Below, piece by piece: positions 34,314 through 42,476 of a stretch of DNA of 64,000 nt. Source of the stretch: CAWDDG01 sp963801065. GTDB lineage: Bacteria; Actinomycetota; Actinomycetes; Jiangellales; Jiangellaceae. How positions within the stretch are numbered: the first letter of the stretch is position 1; each line of letters begins with the position of its first letter. The position numbers were made by a program, and so were the translations under genes. The notes below the pieces were generated by a model. The model was not told the DNA's origin. It did not search any database and saw only the letters and a list, made by a program, of their open reading frames with translations. Location: contig CAWDDG010000001.1 of NCBI GenBank assembly GCA_963801065.1, positions 29,903 through 93,902 of the forward strand. The letters run 5' to 3'.

Positions 34314-35836
34314 ACGACACGACAGCGACACTAGGCGAGATCACTCGCCACAACGGCATGACCCCGGCTCCGGCCGGTGCACGCGAGACGCGCGGCGCGG
34401 CGCGGCGGTGGTGGGTGCTCGCCGTCGCCAGCGTGGCGCAGCTGATGGTGGTGCTGGACGTGACCGTGGTGAACATCGCGGTGCCGTCGGCGCAGCGGGC
34501 GCTCGCGTTCTCCGACGCGGACCGCCAGTGGGTGGTGACCGCCTATGCGCTGGCGTTCGGCAGCCTGCTGCTGATCGGCGGGAAGCTGTCCGACCTGTTC
34601 GGCCGCAACCGCACCTTCATGGTCGGCCTGGCCGGGTTCGCCGGCGCGTCGGCGCTGGCCGGGGCGGCCGGGAGCTTCGCGGTCCTGGCCGCCGGCCGGG
34701 CCGCCCAAGGCGCGTTCGGGGCGCTGCTCGCGCCGGCCGCGCTGGCGATCGTCACCGAGACGTTCGCCAACAGCTCCGCCCGCGGCCGCGCGTTCGCGAT
34801 CTTCGGCGCGGTCGCCGGGATCGCCGGTGCGATCGGCCTGCTGCTCGGCGGCCTGCTGACCGAGCACCTGAACTGGCGCTGGACGCTGTATGTCAACCTG
34901 GCCTTTGCCGCCATCGGGCTGATCGGGGCGGCGGCGTTCCTGCGTGGCGGGGACCGGCCGGCGCACCGGCCCAAGCTCGACCTGCCCGGCACCGCGCTGG
35001 TCTCCGCCGGGCTGTTCCTGCTCGTCTTCGGGCTGTCCCGAGCCCAGGTCGGCGGGTGGCACGCCCCCGCCTCCTGGCTGTCCCTGACCGGCGCAGCCGC
35101 GCTGCTCGCCGCCTTCGCCGGCTGGCAGTACCGGGCCGCCGCGCCGCTGCTGCCGCTGCGGGTGCTCGCCGATCGCGACCGCGCCGCCTCGATCATCGCG
35201 CTGACCCTGGCCAGCGCCGGGATCTACTCGGTGTTCCTGTTCTTGACCTACTACCTGCAGACCGTCCAGGCCTACACCCCGGTCCGCACCGGGCTGGCGT
35301 TCCTGCCCATGGTCGCCACCACCATCACCGGCTCGGTTCTCGGCGCGAACGTGCTGCTGACCCGCATCGGGCCGCGCCTGACCCTGCCCCTCGGCATGCT
35401 CGTCAGCGCCGCCGGCATGGCCTGGCTGACCCGCCTGACCGTGACCAGCAGCTACCCCGCCGCGGTACTCGGCCCGCTACTGGTCCTCGGCCTCGGCCTC
35501 GGCCTGATCTTCGCCCCCGCCATCAGCCTGGGCACCGCCCGGCTGCGCGGCCAGGACACCGGCGTCGGATCCGCGCTGGTCAACACCACCCAGCAAATCG
35601 GCGGCGCCGTCGGCATCGCGCTGCTCAGCACGCTGGCGGCCAGCGCCACCACCAGCTACCTGGGCCCCCATGCCGCCCTCACCCCGGCCGTCCTGCAGCG
35701 CGCGGCCGTCCACGGCTACGCCACCGCCTACTGGACCGCCACCGCCATCTTCACCGCCGGCGCGCTGCTCACCGCCCTGCTCTACCGCTCCGGACGCCCC
35801 GACCCCGCCGACCTCACCAGCACCGTGCCCGCCTGA
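34310..35836 (+). CDS. MFS drug exporter, DHA2 (14-TM) type
   Basis: 508-residue major-facilitator exporter. RWWVLAVASVAQLMVVLDVT (TM1 with the LDVTVVNIAVPS motif of DHA2 pumps), WVVTAYALAFGSLLLIGGKL followed by SDLFGRNRTFM (motif A), and AAGRAAQGAFGALLAPAALA (motif B/C region) are visible. About 14 hydrophobic helices span the protein. It is H+-driven drug efflux of the EmrB/QacA type, controlled by the divergent TetR repressor. The start ATG overlaps the preceding small ORF. The substrate is unknown. Confidence 0.93.
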   Translation: MNDTTATLGEITRHNGMTPAPAGARETRGAARRWWVLAVASVAQLMVVLDVTVVNIAVPSAQRALAFSDADRQWVVTAYALAFGSLLLIGGKLSDLFGRNRTFMVGLAGFAGASALAGAAGSFAVLAAGRAAQGAFGALLAPAALAIVTETFANSSARGRAFAIFGAVAGIAGAIGLLLGGLLTEHLNWRWTLYVNLAFAAIGLIGAAAFLRGGDRPAHRPKLDLPGTALVSAGLFLLVFGLSRAQVGGWHAPASWLSLTGAAALLAAFAGWQYRAAAPLLPLRVLADRDRAASIIALTLASAGIYSVFLFLTYYLQTVQAYTPVRTGLAFLPMVATTITGSVLGANVLLTRIGPRLTLPLGMLVSAAGMAWLTRLTVTSSYPAAVLGPLLVLGLGLGLIFAPAISLGTARLRGQDTGVGSALVNTTQQIGGAVGIALLSTLAASATTSYLGPHAALTPAVLQRAAVHGYATAYWTATAIFTAGALLTALLYRSGRPDPADLTSTVPA

Positions 35837-35865
35837 CAACTGCGCGCCCGCAACGGGGACTTCTC

Positions 35866-36543
35866 ATGGCAAAGGGAAGCGAACTCGCGCAGCGGCTCAC
35901 TCTCGCTCGCGCATCGAGCTCCCTATTCGCGATCGAACAGTCCCTCCGCCGAGAACTGCTTCACAAAGAGGGCCCCGAAAGGTCCACGGCGTTCGAGGAT
36001 GAAGAGGTACCCGACGAACTGTTGGATGCCTCCGATTCTGCTTCGACGGATGAAGCACAGATCCCTGCAGATGAAATCCGTCGAGTATTGGGTTTGCTAG
36101 AGGATATTCCGGGTGATAGCAAACTGGCGGCAACCTTGGGACTGATGCGAGGGCGGCGCGAGCTAGCAGAGTCCATTCTAATTTTCACTGAGTTCCGCGA
36201 CACTGCCGCATATTTGTCGGACCAAGTTCGGGCAGCCGAGCCGTCGCTCGAAGTGGCGACGTTTACCGGTGCGACTCCGATCCTTGAGCGACACCGAGTA
36301 GTGGACTCTATCCGGGATCATGGCGGCCTGCTGATCGCTACGTCCGCGGCCTGCGAGGGCTTCGAACTGGCCGATGCGAAGTTATGTGTTCACTACGACG
36401 TGCCGCAGAATCCCCTAGTCATGGCGCAGCGGATTAGTCGCGTGCATCGGTTCGGCCGGCGGGCAGGCAGCGTCCGTCACGTCCTGATCTTTGATGACAT
36501 CTTGCGGCCCGACTTTGACATTGAGTCCCTCTTCTCTGTGTAG
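35866..36543 (+). pseudogene. SNF2-type helicase C-terminal fragment
   Basis: 225 codons from ATG 35866 with helicase C-terminal motifs: LIFTEFRDTAAYLSDQV (motif IV), IATSAACEGFELADAKLCVH (motif V) and MAQRISRVHRFGRRAG (motif VI). A full SNF2/RapA-type helicase would have some 500 residues before this, including Walker A, and they are missing. Base use is clearly less GC-rich than the neighbours (runs such as TTGGGTTTGCTAGAGG), so it came from elsewhere. The end ESLFSV is abrupt. Probably a truncated remnant, though a short frame with its own start remains. Confidence 0.75.
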
Positions 36544-36809
36544 TTGCCGGACTGGTGGACCATCGCGGCCAAGCGATCCTGGGCGCCGTGAAGCGGCGGT
36601 AAGACGCACAGCTGAGAACACATGCAGTGCGGGCACGGACGGCGCCAGATGACGAGGTCGTTGTCTTCGAGACCGGTGGGGGCGGTGGCAGTCCCGTTAC
36701 GCCGAGGCGCTGCCGCACCTGCGCCTGGCCGCCGCCGCAATGTCCGGTGAACCGGAGCACCCGGCCGCGGTGCTGCAGGTCGAGCGGCTGCACGCCGGTT
36801 TCAGCCCAC

Positions 36810-37277
36810 TCAGAGCTGGAGCGGCACCCGCTGGTCCGAGCCCGTGCCGTCACCGAAGTCGCGTCCGCGGACGTGGATCTCCCAGGCCGTGACACGGGCC
36901 CGGTAAAGCACGAACGACTCATCTCGCAGGGTCTCGGAGGTGTAGGAGAGCTCGTCGTCGACGTCGCGGAACGCCTCGGCGCAGGCGTCCCCGAGCTCAT
37001 CGTCGGGCACCCGGCCGGCGGTGGCCTCCAGGTAGACGGCCTGGCCGGTGTGCGGGTCGGCACTCGAGTCAAAGATCACCATGCTCACCTCCGGTCGTTG
37101 CTCGATGTTCCGCGAGTGGCGTGCGTCGGGCGACGAGAGCCAGTAGGCGACCCGGTGGTCGACCAGCGAGAACCACACCGGCGACACCCGCGGCCGACCG
37201 GACGGGTCGACGGTCCCGAGCACCATGAACCTATTGCGGCTGAGCGTCGTGCGCGCCAGCTCTGCGAGATCAGCCAT
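36810..37277 (-). CDS. PPOX-class F420/FMN-dependent oxidoreductase
   Basis: 155-residue split-barrel flavin/deazaflavin oxidoreductase. RFMVLGTVDPSGRPRVSPVW, SPDARHSRNIEQRPEVSMVI and EATAGRVPDDELGDACAEAF match the pyridoxamine-5'-phosphate-oxidase-like family of actinobacteria, where F420 is often the cofactor. The frame is open six codons further up (37295), but ATG 37277 starts the typical MADLAELARTTLS. The gene stands alone, with motif copy b about 175 bases upstream of its start. Confidence 0.88.
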   Translation of the reverse strand: MADLAELARTTLSRNRFMVLGTVDPSGRPRVSPVWFSLVDHRVAYWLSSPDARHSRNIEQRPEVSMVIFDSSADPHTGQAVYLEATAGRVPDDELGDACAEAFRDVDDELSYTSETLRDESFVLYRARVTAWEIHVRGRDFGDGTGSDQRVPLQL

Positions 37278-37626
37278 GGCGCCAGTCTGGCTCATGGGGC
37301 TGGGACTGATCGTCCAGATTCGCCGCCCACCGGCCGGTGGTCGCTACCGGTGCGCGCCATCATCCAGAGCGGTCACCGGCGCGCTGACCACGACCCTCCT
37401 CACGTGACCGGCTCGTGATTCAACGAACGTTAAGAGGCAACGGGCCGTTCGCGGCGGAATGACGCGGCCCGGTGTTGCGCGCGAGCGGATCGCGTCAGAT
37501 CCGGAGGCCCGGTGCCGACAGCGCCAGAGCGGGTGGGCGTAGCCACCGCCTGTGTGCCAGGGCTGCGCCTCTCCGGCGACATGCCGTGACGATCGCCCGA
37601 GTGAATCGTGCAGGTTTGCTGCAGAG
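37278..37626. other. Intergenic stretch containing motif copy b
   Basis: No gene recognised. It carries motif copy b (37451-37465), and 20 bases further the box CGGATCGCGTCAG (37486-37498), whose continuation ATCCGG makes a short hairpin with CGGAT. Confidence 0.5.
37451..37465 (+). repeat. Dispersed motif, copy b
   Basis: GCGGCGGAATGACGC. It lies upstream of the PPOX gene and beyond the 3' end of the VOC gene, both on the minus strand. A second box follows at 37486-37498. Confidence 0.75.
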
Positions 37627-38037
37627 CTACGTCCCCTGCTGCAGAATGCGGATGGCGTTGCCGAAGGGATCCCGAACGCCCATGTCAACGCCGTAGAAGT
37701 GCTCGGTGGGCTCCTGGGTGAAATCGGTGACACCGCGCTCGCGGAGCGTGTTGTACATAGCGCGTGCGTCGTCCGTGATGAAGACGAGGCCGCTCAGGGC
37801 ACCTTTGCTGATCAGCTCGCGGAGTCGCTCGGCCGTCGCTTCGTCATGTAGCGGCGGGCCGGGCTGCTCGAGCGAGATCTCGGTCGCCTGATCGCCGGGA
37901 GCCCGCACAGTCAGCCAGCGGTAGTCGCCCTGCTGCACGTCATTACCCTTCTCGAGCCCAAGCTTGTTGACGTAGAAGTCGAGCGCCTCCTCCTTGTCGA
38001 GGACATAGATGGAAGCGACATTCAGCCTGCTGATCAT
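37627..38037 (-). CDS. VOC-family (glyoxalase/dioxygenase fold) protein
   Basis: 136-residue single-module VOC protein. LNVASIYVLDKEEALDFYVN starts the first beta-alpha-beta unit, and GVDMGVRDPFGNAIRILQQG is the canonical C-terminal end with the metal-site glutamine/glutamate region. The middle (YRWLTVRAPGDQATEISLEQ) is typical of the VOC glyoxalase/bleomycin-resistance-like group. Function could be isomerase, dioxygenase or drug binding. Its stop-to-start gap to the AraC gene upstream on the same strand is about 40 bases, so they may be cotranscribed. Confidence 0.88.
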   Translation of the reverse strand: MISRLNVASIYVLDKEEALDFYVNKLGLEKGNDVQQGDYRWLTVRAPGDQATEISLEQPGPPLHDEATAERLRELISKGALSGLVFITDDARAMYNTLRERGVTDFTQEPTEHFYGVDMGVRDPFGNAIRILQQGT

Positions 38038-38076
38038 CGTGTTCTCCTGCGCCGTTCCTGATGAAACGACCCAATC

Positions 38077-38529
38077 CTACGGAGCGGCAACCGAGGAGGC
38101 TTCTCCAAAACTGCTCGACTGTGCTGGCCGCGCAACGCTGCTCCGAGGTCGCAGGGCGGCGAGCTGGACGCAGTGCGGCGCCACGATCGGGCCGTGCCCC
38201 ACCCGGTAGGCGCTCGGCGTTTCGCCGACAATTCCCCGGAAGGTTCGGCTGAATGTCCCGAGGCTGGTGAAACCGACCGCGAAGCAGACGTCGGTGACGG
38301 TGCGGTCAGTCTCACGCAGCAGGAACATCGAGCGCTCAACTCGCCGCCGCTGCAAGTACCGGTGGGGCGTCTCGCCGAAGACGGAGCGGAAGCAGCGGCT
38401 GAAGTGGGCCGGCGAGATGTGGGCCACCGCAGCGACCGCTCGCACGTCGAGCGGCTCGGCGTAGGCGCGATCCATCGCGTCTCGGGCGCGGAGCAGGCGT
38501 CGGTTGAGATTTTCAACTTCGCGGCTCAC
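38077..38529 (-). CDS. AraC-type DNA-binding regulator (DNA-binding domain only)
   Basis: 150-residue protein that is almost all AraC helix-turn-helix. MDRAYAEPLDVRAVAAVAHI, SPAHFSRCFRSVFGETPHRY, RTVTDVCFAVGFTSLGTFSR and TFRGIVGETPSAYR form the double HTH. There is no ligand domain, so it resembles the SoxS/MarA type. The C-terminal 40 residues are low complexity. It precedes the VOC gene on the same strand; motif copy c lies about 110 bases upstream of its start. Confidence 0.9.
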   Translation of the reverse strand: MSREVENLNRRLLRARDAMDRAYAEPLDVRAVAAVAHISPAHFSRCFRSVFGETPHRYLQRRRVERSMFLLRETDRTVTDVCFAVGFTSLGTFSRTFRGIVGETPSAYRVGHGPIVAPHCVQLAALRPRSSVARPAQSSSFGEASSVAAP

Positions 38530-38637
38530 CCGCCGACGCTACGCGACACGGTGCCATCGCTCTAGATTCGATCGCGCCGCTGTCGGTAACCGAGCCACAT
38601 GCGTCGGCGGCCAGGCCCTGACGCCGTTGCCCGCCTC

Positions 38638-38652
38638 GCGGCGGAATGACGC
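38638..38652 (+). repeat. Dispersed motif, copy c
   Basis: GCGGCGGAATGACGC, upstream of the AraC-VOC pair on the minus strand. Copies b and c bracket this two-gene unit. No clear second box here. Confidence 0.75.
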
Positions 38653-38756
38653 GGGTGTTGACGCGGCTCGAGCTTCCTGTCAAGTAGCCGATGAGCGTGC
38701 GCAGTAGGACTAGGTTTGCCCAGGTCGGGTTAGTTACCGGGGTGAGCGCGCGAGTG

Positions 38757-38981
38757 CTAGGTGGAGCGTTCCTCGCGCGCGAGGGCAAGCAGACCTTCGC
38801 AGTCCCCCGCGCACGCGGGGCAGTTGCGCAGGTGGGTGGCGACGGCACGGTGGGGCTCGCTGACCGGCCGTCCATGGAGGACGCCCTCAACGTACTCGGC
38901 CAGAACCGCCAGCGTTCCTTCGCAGCCGGCGTCCTCACCCTCGGTGCCCAGCAACCGGGTGAGGCGATCGCGCTCCGTCAT
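38757..38981 (-). CDS. Small putative anti-sigma factor with zinc-binding motif
   Basis: 74-residue protein starting ATG 38981 and overlapping the end of the sigma factor gene by four bases (ATGA). The C-terminal half holds HRAVATHLRNCPACAGDCEGLL, the H-x3-H-x3-C-x2-C pattern of zinc-bound anti-sigma domains (ZAS). The N-terminal helix is MTERDRLTRLLGTEG. Coupling to an ECF-type sigma gene makes an anti-sigma role very likely. No membrane segment is present, so it should be soluble. Confidence 0.75.
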   Translation of the reverse strand: MTERDRLTRLLGTEGEDAGCEGTLAVLAEYVEGVLHGRPVSEPHRAVATHLRNCPACAGDCEGLLALAREERST

Positions 38982-39736
38982 CTTCGCTCGGCCTCCAGAT
39001 GCCCGTCGCGCTCGAGGCGCCGTCGAAGCTTCCTGCGCGCATCGTGGAGCAGTTTGTAGATTGCGCCGCGCGTCGAGTTGAGCTGGTTGGCCATCACATC
39101 GATCTCCACGTCGTTCAGCGCGACGGCGATGAACACGTCGCGCTGCCGCGGGGTGAGCTCCTCGCCCACCGCACGGCGGAGGGCGCGCAGAAGTTCTGCC
39201 CACTCGAGGCGGGACTGGGCGGCCTCGGCGCCTGCGGCCAGCCTGTTCCACGTGGCGTCGTCGTCGGCGGTCGGAATGCTGCGCCCACGCCAGGCGTGCC
39301 GTCGGAGTTTCACTGAGACCTCGAAGATCGCAAATGCGTATGCCCAGGTCGTGAAGCGGCTGGCGCCGCGATAGCCGTCGAGCTTGCCGATCACTGCGAG
39401 CACCGCGTCGTCGGCCGCCTGCCGGCAGAGATCGCCGAGCTCGGCGCCCACGATCTCCGGGTACAAATGTCTGCGCCGTCGAGCCTCGCTGCGGGCCGCC
39501 CGGAGCAGGAGGTCGTGCAGGCGCTCGAGCGCTCGGGCCTGCTCGACCCCGGTCGAGCGCAGCCCCTCCAACCAGGCGCGCGATTCGAGATCGAGCTGCC
39601 CCGGCGCCGGGGCAGCGCCGATCTGGGTCCGGTCCGAGCCCACGGCGAGGAGCCTATCCCGCCTCCACGGGTGTCTCGGCCCGCCGATCGCGGGCACGAG
39701 CGAGGTCGTCATGCCCGTGTATGCGTCCTCGGGCAA
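38978..39736 (-). CDS. ECF-type sigma-70 factor
   Basis: 252-residue sigma factor. Region 2 includes HLYPEIVGAELGDLCRQAAD and VIGKLDGYRGASRFTTWAYA with FAIFEVSVKLRRHAW (the -10-binding helix); region 4 is LTPRQRDVFIAVALNDVEID followed by VMANQLNSTRGAIYKLLHDA. The first 60 residues are extra and poorly conserved; ATG 39712 (MTTSLVPAIGG) is an alternative start. The overlapping downstream gene encodes its likely anti-sigma partner. The hydrolase gene at 39824 is divergent and may be its target. Confidence 0.9.
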   Translation of the reverse strand: MPEDAYTGMTTSLVPAIGGPRHPWRRDRLLAVGSDRTQIGAAPAPGQLDLESRAWLEGLRSTGVEQARALERLHDLLLRAARSEARRRRHLYPEIVGAELGDLCRQAADDAVLAVIGKLDGYRGASRFTTWAYAFAIFEVSVKLRRHAWRGRSIPTADDDATWNRLAAGAEAAQSRLEWAELLRALRRAVGEELTPRQRDVFIAVALNDVEIDVMANQLNSTRGAIYKLLHDARRKLRRRLERDGHLEAERR

Positions 39737-39823
39737 GCCCTTCTTTCAAGTTCCCCGTAAGAACCACCCACGTCCGGACGCATACCGGCTGTCACGCGAA
39801 AGACCACAACCAGAGGGAGCGAC

Positions 39824-40720
39824 ATGGTCACCAATAGGACTGCCCAGGTCAACGGACTCTCGGTCTTCTACCGCGAGGCGGGCGACCCTGAGACCCCGAA
39901 GCTGTTGCTGCTCGGGGGCTTCCCAGCCTCGTCTCATCAGTTCCGCAACCTGATACCGGCGCTCGCCGACCGCTTCCACGTCCTTTCACCCGACTACCCG
40001 GGCTTCGGCAACACCGACATGCCCGAGGACTTCGAGTACACCTTCGACCGCCTCTCCGAGATCGTCGAGGGGGTGCTGGAGCGGACCGGCTTCCACCCCT
40101 TCGGGCTCTACATGCAGGACTACGGCGGCCCCATCGGCAACCGGATCACCGGACGCCACCCGGAGTGGCTCGAGTGGCAGGTGATCCAGAACTCGAACGC
40201 CTACGAGGAGGGCTTCACCGCCGCCTGGGACGCCATCCGGCACGCGCTCTGGCACAACCGCAGCCCCGAGACGGAGGAGCCGCTCAAGGCGATTCTCGAG
40301 CTCGACGGCGTCAAGCTCGTCTACACGCACGGCCACCGCAACCCCGAGCTGATCAGCCCGGACAACTGGAACATGGACCTCCACTTCCTCGAGCGTCCGA
40401 GGGCGCGCACGGTCCAGCTCGACCTCCTCTACGACTACCGAACGAATGTCGAGCTCTACCCGCGGTGGCAGGCCTTCCTGCGCGAACGCAAGCCGAAGAC
40501 GCTGATCTTGTGGGGGCAGAACGACATCTTCTTCACCCCCGAAGGCGGCCGGGCGTACCTGCGCGACCTGCCGGAGGCCGAGCTGCACATGCTCGACACC
40601 GGCCACTTCGCCGTCGAGGACTCACTCGACGAGATCACCCGGCTCATCAAGCGCTTCTACGAAGACAAGGTCGACGGCAGCGCAGGCGGGATGGCGGTCC
40701 GGCCGACCACGAACCGATGA
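39824..40720 (+). CDS. Alpha/beta hydrolase (haloalkane dehalogenase / epoxide hydrolase-like)
   Basis: 298-residue alpha/beta hydrolase. The oxyanion-hole region is LLLGGFPASSHQFRNLIPAL. The nucleophile elbow MQDYGGPIGN has aspartate in place of serine, as in dehalogenases and epoxide hydrolases. The C-terminal histidine is in MLDTGHFAVED and a downstream acid is plausible. The cap region (about 130-210) matches neither subgroup clearly. AGAGGGAG precedes the ATG. It is divergent from the sigma factor gene with 87 bases between starts. The reaction on an ester-like or halogenated substrate is inferred. Confidence 0.9.
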   Translation: MVTNRTAQVNGLSVFYREAGDPETPKLLLLGGFPASSHQFRNLIPALADRFHVLSPDYPGFGNTDMPEDFEYTFDRLSEIVEGVLERTGFHPFGLYMQDYGGPIGNRITGRHPEWLEWQVIQNSNAYEEGFTAAWDAIRHALWHNRSPETEEPLKAILELDGVKLVYTHGHRNPELISPDNWNMDLHFLERPRARTVQLDLLYDYRTNVELYPRWQAFLRERKPKTLILWGQNDIFFTPEGGRAYLRDLPEAELHMLDTGHFAVEDSLDEITRLIKRFYEDKVDGSAGGMAVRPTTNR

Positions 40721-41113
40721 GGGTGCTCTCGGTCCATATCTACAAGAAGCCCGTGAGCGGTCCCATCGCATCCGAACGCCCAATCTCGACGGCGACCGCC
40801 GGGCCGATCCTGCGCGTGCACGGAGGGCCGGACAAGGCCGTCCACGCCCTATCCCTGCGAGTTTTATGAGATCTGGTCGCGCACGTGGAGGCGCAGGCGG
40901 TCGCCAATCAGACCGCCCAGACTCGGCGTCCGCCCGCCTCCCGCGCGCTGTGCAGTTCGCGGGACGTGAACGAGCGGTTCGTCGGCGCTTGATCTCACCT
41001 GAGCAAATGAGAAGGGGCTTCGACGCGGACCTTCTCCGCATGGCGAGGCGAGCTGCGTCGGCGATGCCGGCCTGCAAACCGGACCAGAAAGGAGATGCCG
41101 TCCTGAGCGGGGA
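40721..41113. other. Stretch without a recognised gene
   Basis: Several short frames are open on both strands, but none has a family signature or good ribosome site. The frame around 40,990-41,070 reads LISPEQMRRGFDADLLRMAR, which looks protein-like, but I cannot place it. Possibly rearranged gene debris, since a truncated SDR starts at its right end. Confidence 0.3.
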
Positions 41114-41221
41114 ATCTCGGACAGGGCAGTGCTGGTGACGGGAGCCAATCGCGGGATCGGACGGGCACTGGTCGAGGAGACCCTAGGGAGGGGTGCGAGG
41201 CGAGTTCGTAGGCGCGGGTGA
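41114..41221 (+). pseudogene. 5' fragment of a short-chain dehydrogenase
   Basis: About 35 codons read SDRAVLVTGANRGIGRALVE then ETLGRGARRV before the frame stops. TGANRGIG is the SDR cofactor motif with its first helix. Homology ends near 41,205, where the sequence turns into an IS1634-type transposase read on the other strand, so the dehydrogenase was cut by a rearrangement. Confidence 0.7.
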
Positions 41222-41483
41222 GCGCGTCCCACAAGTGCGCCATCCGCGAGCCGGCGATCTCCAACCGGCCACCCGCGTCCGGGCCGTCGTCCAGCCCCAG
41301 GTCCAGCTCGCCCTGCCCGGCGGCCAGCGGCTGCCGGGCCGCCGCCTCCAACGCCACGACCTCTGCGTCGTCGTGCGCGCACCCAATGTGCTCGATGTCC
41401 TGTGATCCGCGGTGCGAGGAATACACGATCTGCATAGCCTTCGCACCCGACGCGGTCTTCACGGTGCGCACATACGGGGACAC
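41206..41483 (-). pseudogene. IS1634-type transposase N-terminal fragment
   Basis: Minus-strand reading YVRTVKTASGAKAMQIVYSS followed by HRGSQDIEHIGCAHDDAEVV and AARQPLAAGQGELDLGL is the well-conserved N-terminus of IS1634-family transposases. Homology stops at the junction with the SDR fragment near 41,205; the DDE core is absent. A dead remnant marking a breakpoint. Confidence 0.75.
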
Positions 41484-41591
41484 GCGCACACACCCAAGAG
41501 GCCGCCCTTTAATGCGCACCCGACGGATCAAACCCCAGCTCACCGGCCTGCACGCGGCCGGAACCAGCCCCGGTGATAAGAGTCAGGAACG

Positions 41592-41882
41592 ATGAGCGAA
41601 TGGCTCGTCCGTCTTACCCGCCGAGTTGGCCAGGACTTCCCGCCCGGCCGAGCCGAGGAGGTCCTTGCACAGATCGCTGTGATCCCCGAGACGCTCCCGC
41701 TCGCCGACGCGCAAGATGCGGAGCGGCTCCAGTCATCGGTGGTTCTCGCAGCAGGCGGTGACTACGCGCTGTTTCTTGATCTTCTTCGGTTGATTCAATC
41801 CGACTGGCGTGACGCGCTTGTGGCCGCTGACCTGGCTCACGATGACTGGCCGGACAAGCTGGACATCGCTCTCGGTCCTTAA
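41592..41882 (+). CDS. Conserved hypothetical protein
   Basis: 96-residue protein with VGQDFPPGRAEEVLAQIAVI, then AERLQSSVVLAAGGDYALFL and LIQSDWRDALVAADLAHDDW. The block VVLAAGG and the WRD.LVAA..A..DWP ending are familiar from a small uncharacterised bacterial family, but I know no function. An all-helical fold is likely. It stands alone between IS debris and a small minus-strand gene; ATG 41592 lies directly behind AGGAACG. Confidence 0.65.
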   Translation: MSEWLVRLTRRVGQDFPPGRAEEVLAQIAVIPETLPLADAQDAERLQSSVVLAAGGDYALFLDLLRLIQSDWRDALVAADLAHDDWPDKLDIALGP

Positions 41883-42027
41883 TGACCGACTGGCAGCATG
41901 GGGCGCTTTGTGGGAGGTCCAAGGCACGCGTGAGCTGCAAGGCCGAATCGGACATGATCGCGTTGACCGTCAACCGCAATGGTCGCGCCCAGGCCCGGGG
42001 TGATGGCCCTCGGCAAGTCGGTGGCTT

Positions 42028-42252
42028 TCAGAAGCCTCCACCCATTGCGCCCGGCGTCGACAGGGTGCTGTGGTCCTCTTTCATGCACCGCTGGCACACG
42101 AGATACCGTCCGCCGCCGTCCACACTCCTCTTGATCCACTTGTGCCAGCCCACCAGGCACCGCAGCGACTTGGCCACGATCTCACCCCCATACTTTGTGG
42201 CTGATCCATCCCTAGGGTTGCCCACCGACGCACCCACCGCAATGGACGCCAT
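42028..42252 (-). CDS. Small cysteine-containing protein
   Basis: 74-residue protein. The C-terminal half reads LRCLVGWHKWIKRSVDGGGR then YLVCQRCMKEDHS, i.e. one C and a later C-x2-C around histidine and tryptophan, a possible zinc-ribbon-like site. Small proteins with this C-x3-GWH...CxxC arrangement occur in actinobacteria without known function. Motif copy d lies about 65 bases upstream of its start. Confidence 0.5.
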   Translation of the reverse strand: MASIAVGASVGNPRDGSATKYGGEIVAKSLRCLVGWHKWIKRSVDGGGRYLVCQRCMKEDHSTLSTPGAMGGGF

Positions 42253-42315
42253 CTGATGAGTGCGTCCGCTGCAAGGTGGCCCGTGCCCGAGGAGGATCGG
42301 CCAGGAGCGTCTAAC

Positions 42316-42330
42316 GCGGCGGAATGACGC
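42316..42330 (+). repeat. Dispersed motif, copy d
   Basis: GCGGCGGAATGACGC. CTAAC lies just before it, so together with GCGTC on the left it forms an imperfect dyad. A partial second box (CGGCAGATCCG) is at 42361-42371. It lies upstream of the small cysteine gene and beyond the 3' end of the SDR gene. Confidence 0.75.
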
Positions 42331-42476
42331 ACCTCAGCGGGCCCGTGGAACCAGCCGTGGCGGCAGATCCGTACGTCGGGTGCACTGCTCAGGTCGTGAC
42401 AGCTCCGACTTGGAGGGGCTCTGGCGTGCCAGCCCTCTGCGTGCTGCCGCTGCTGAAGACCGTCCGTGACGCCTGG

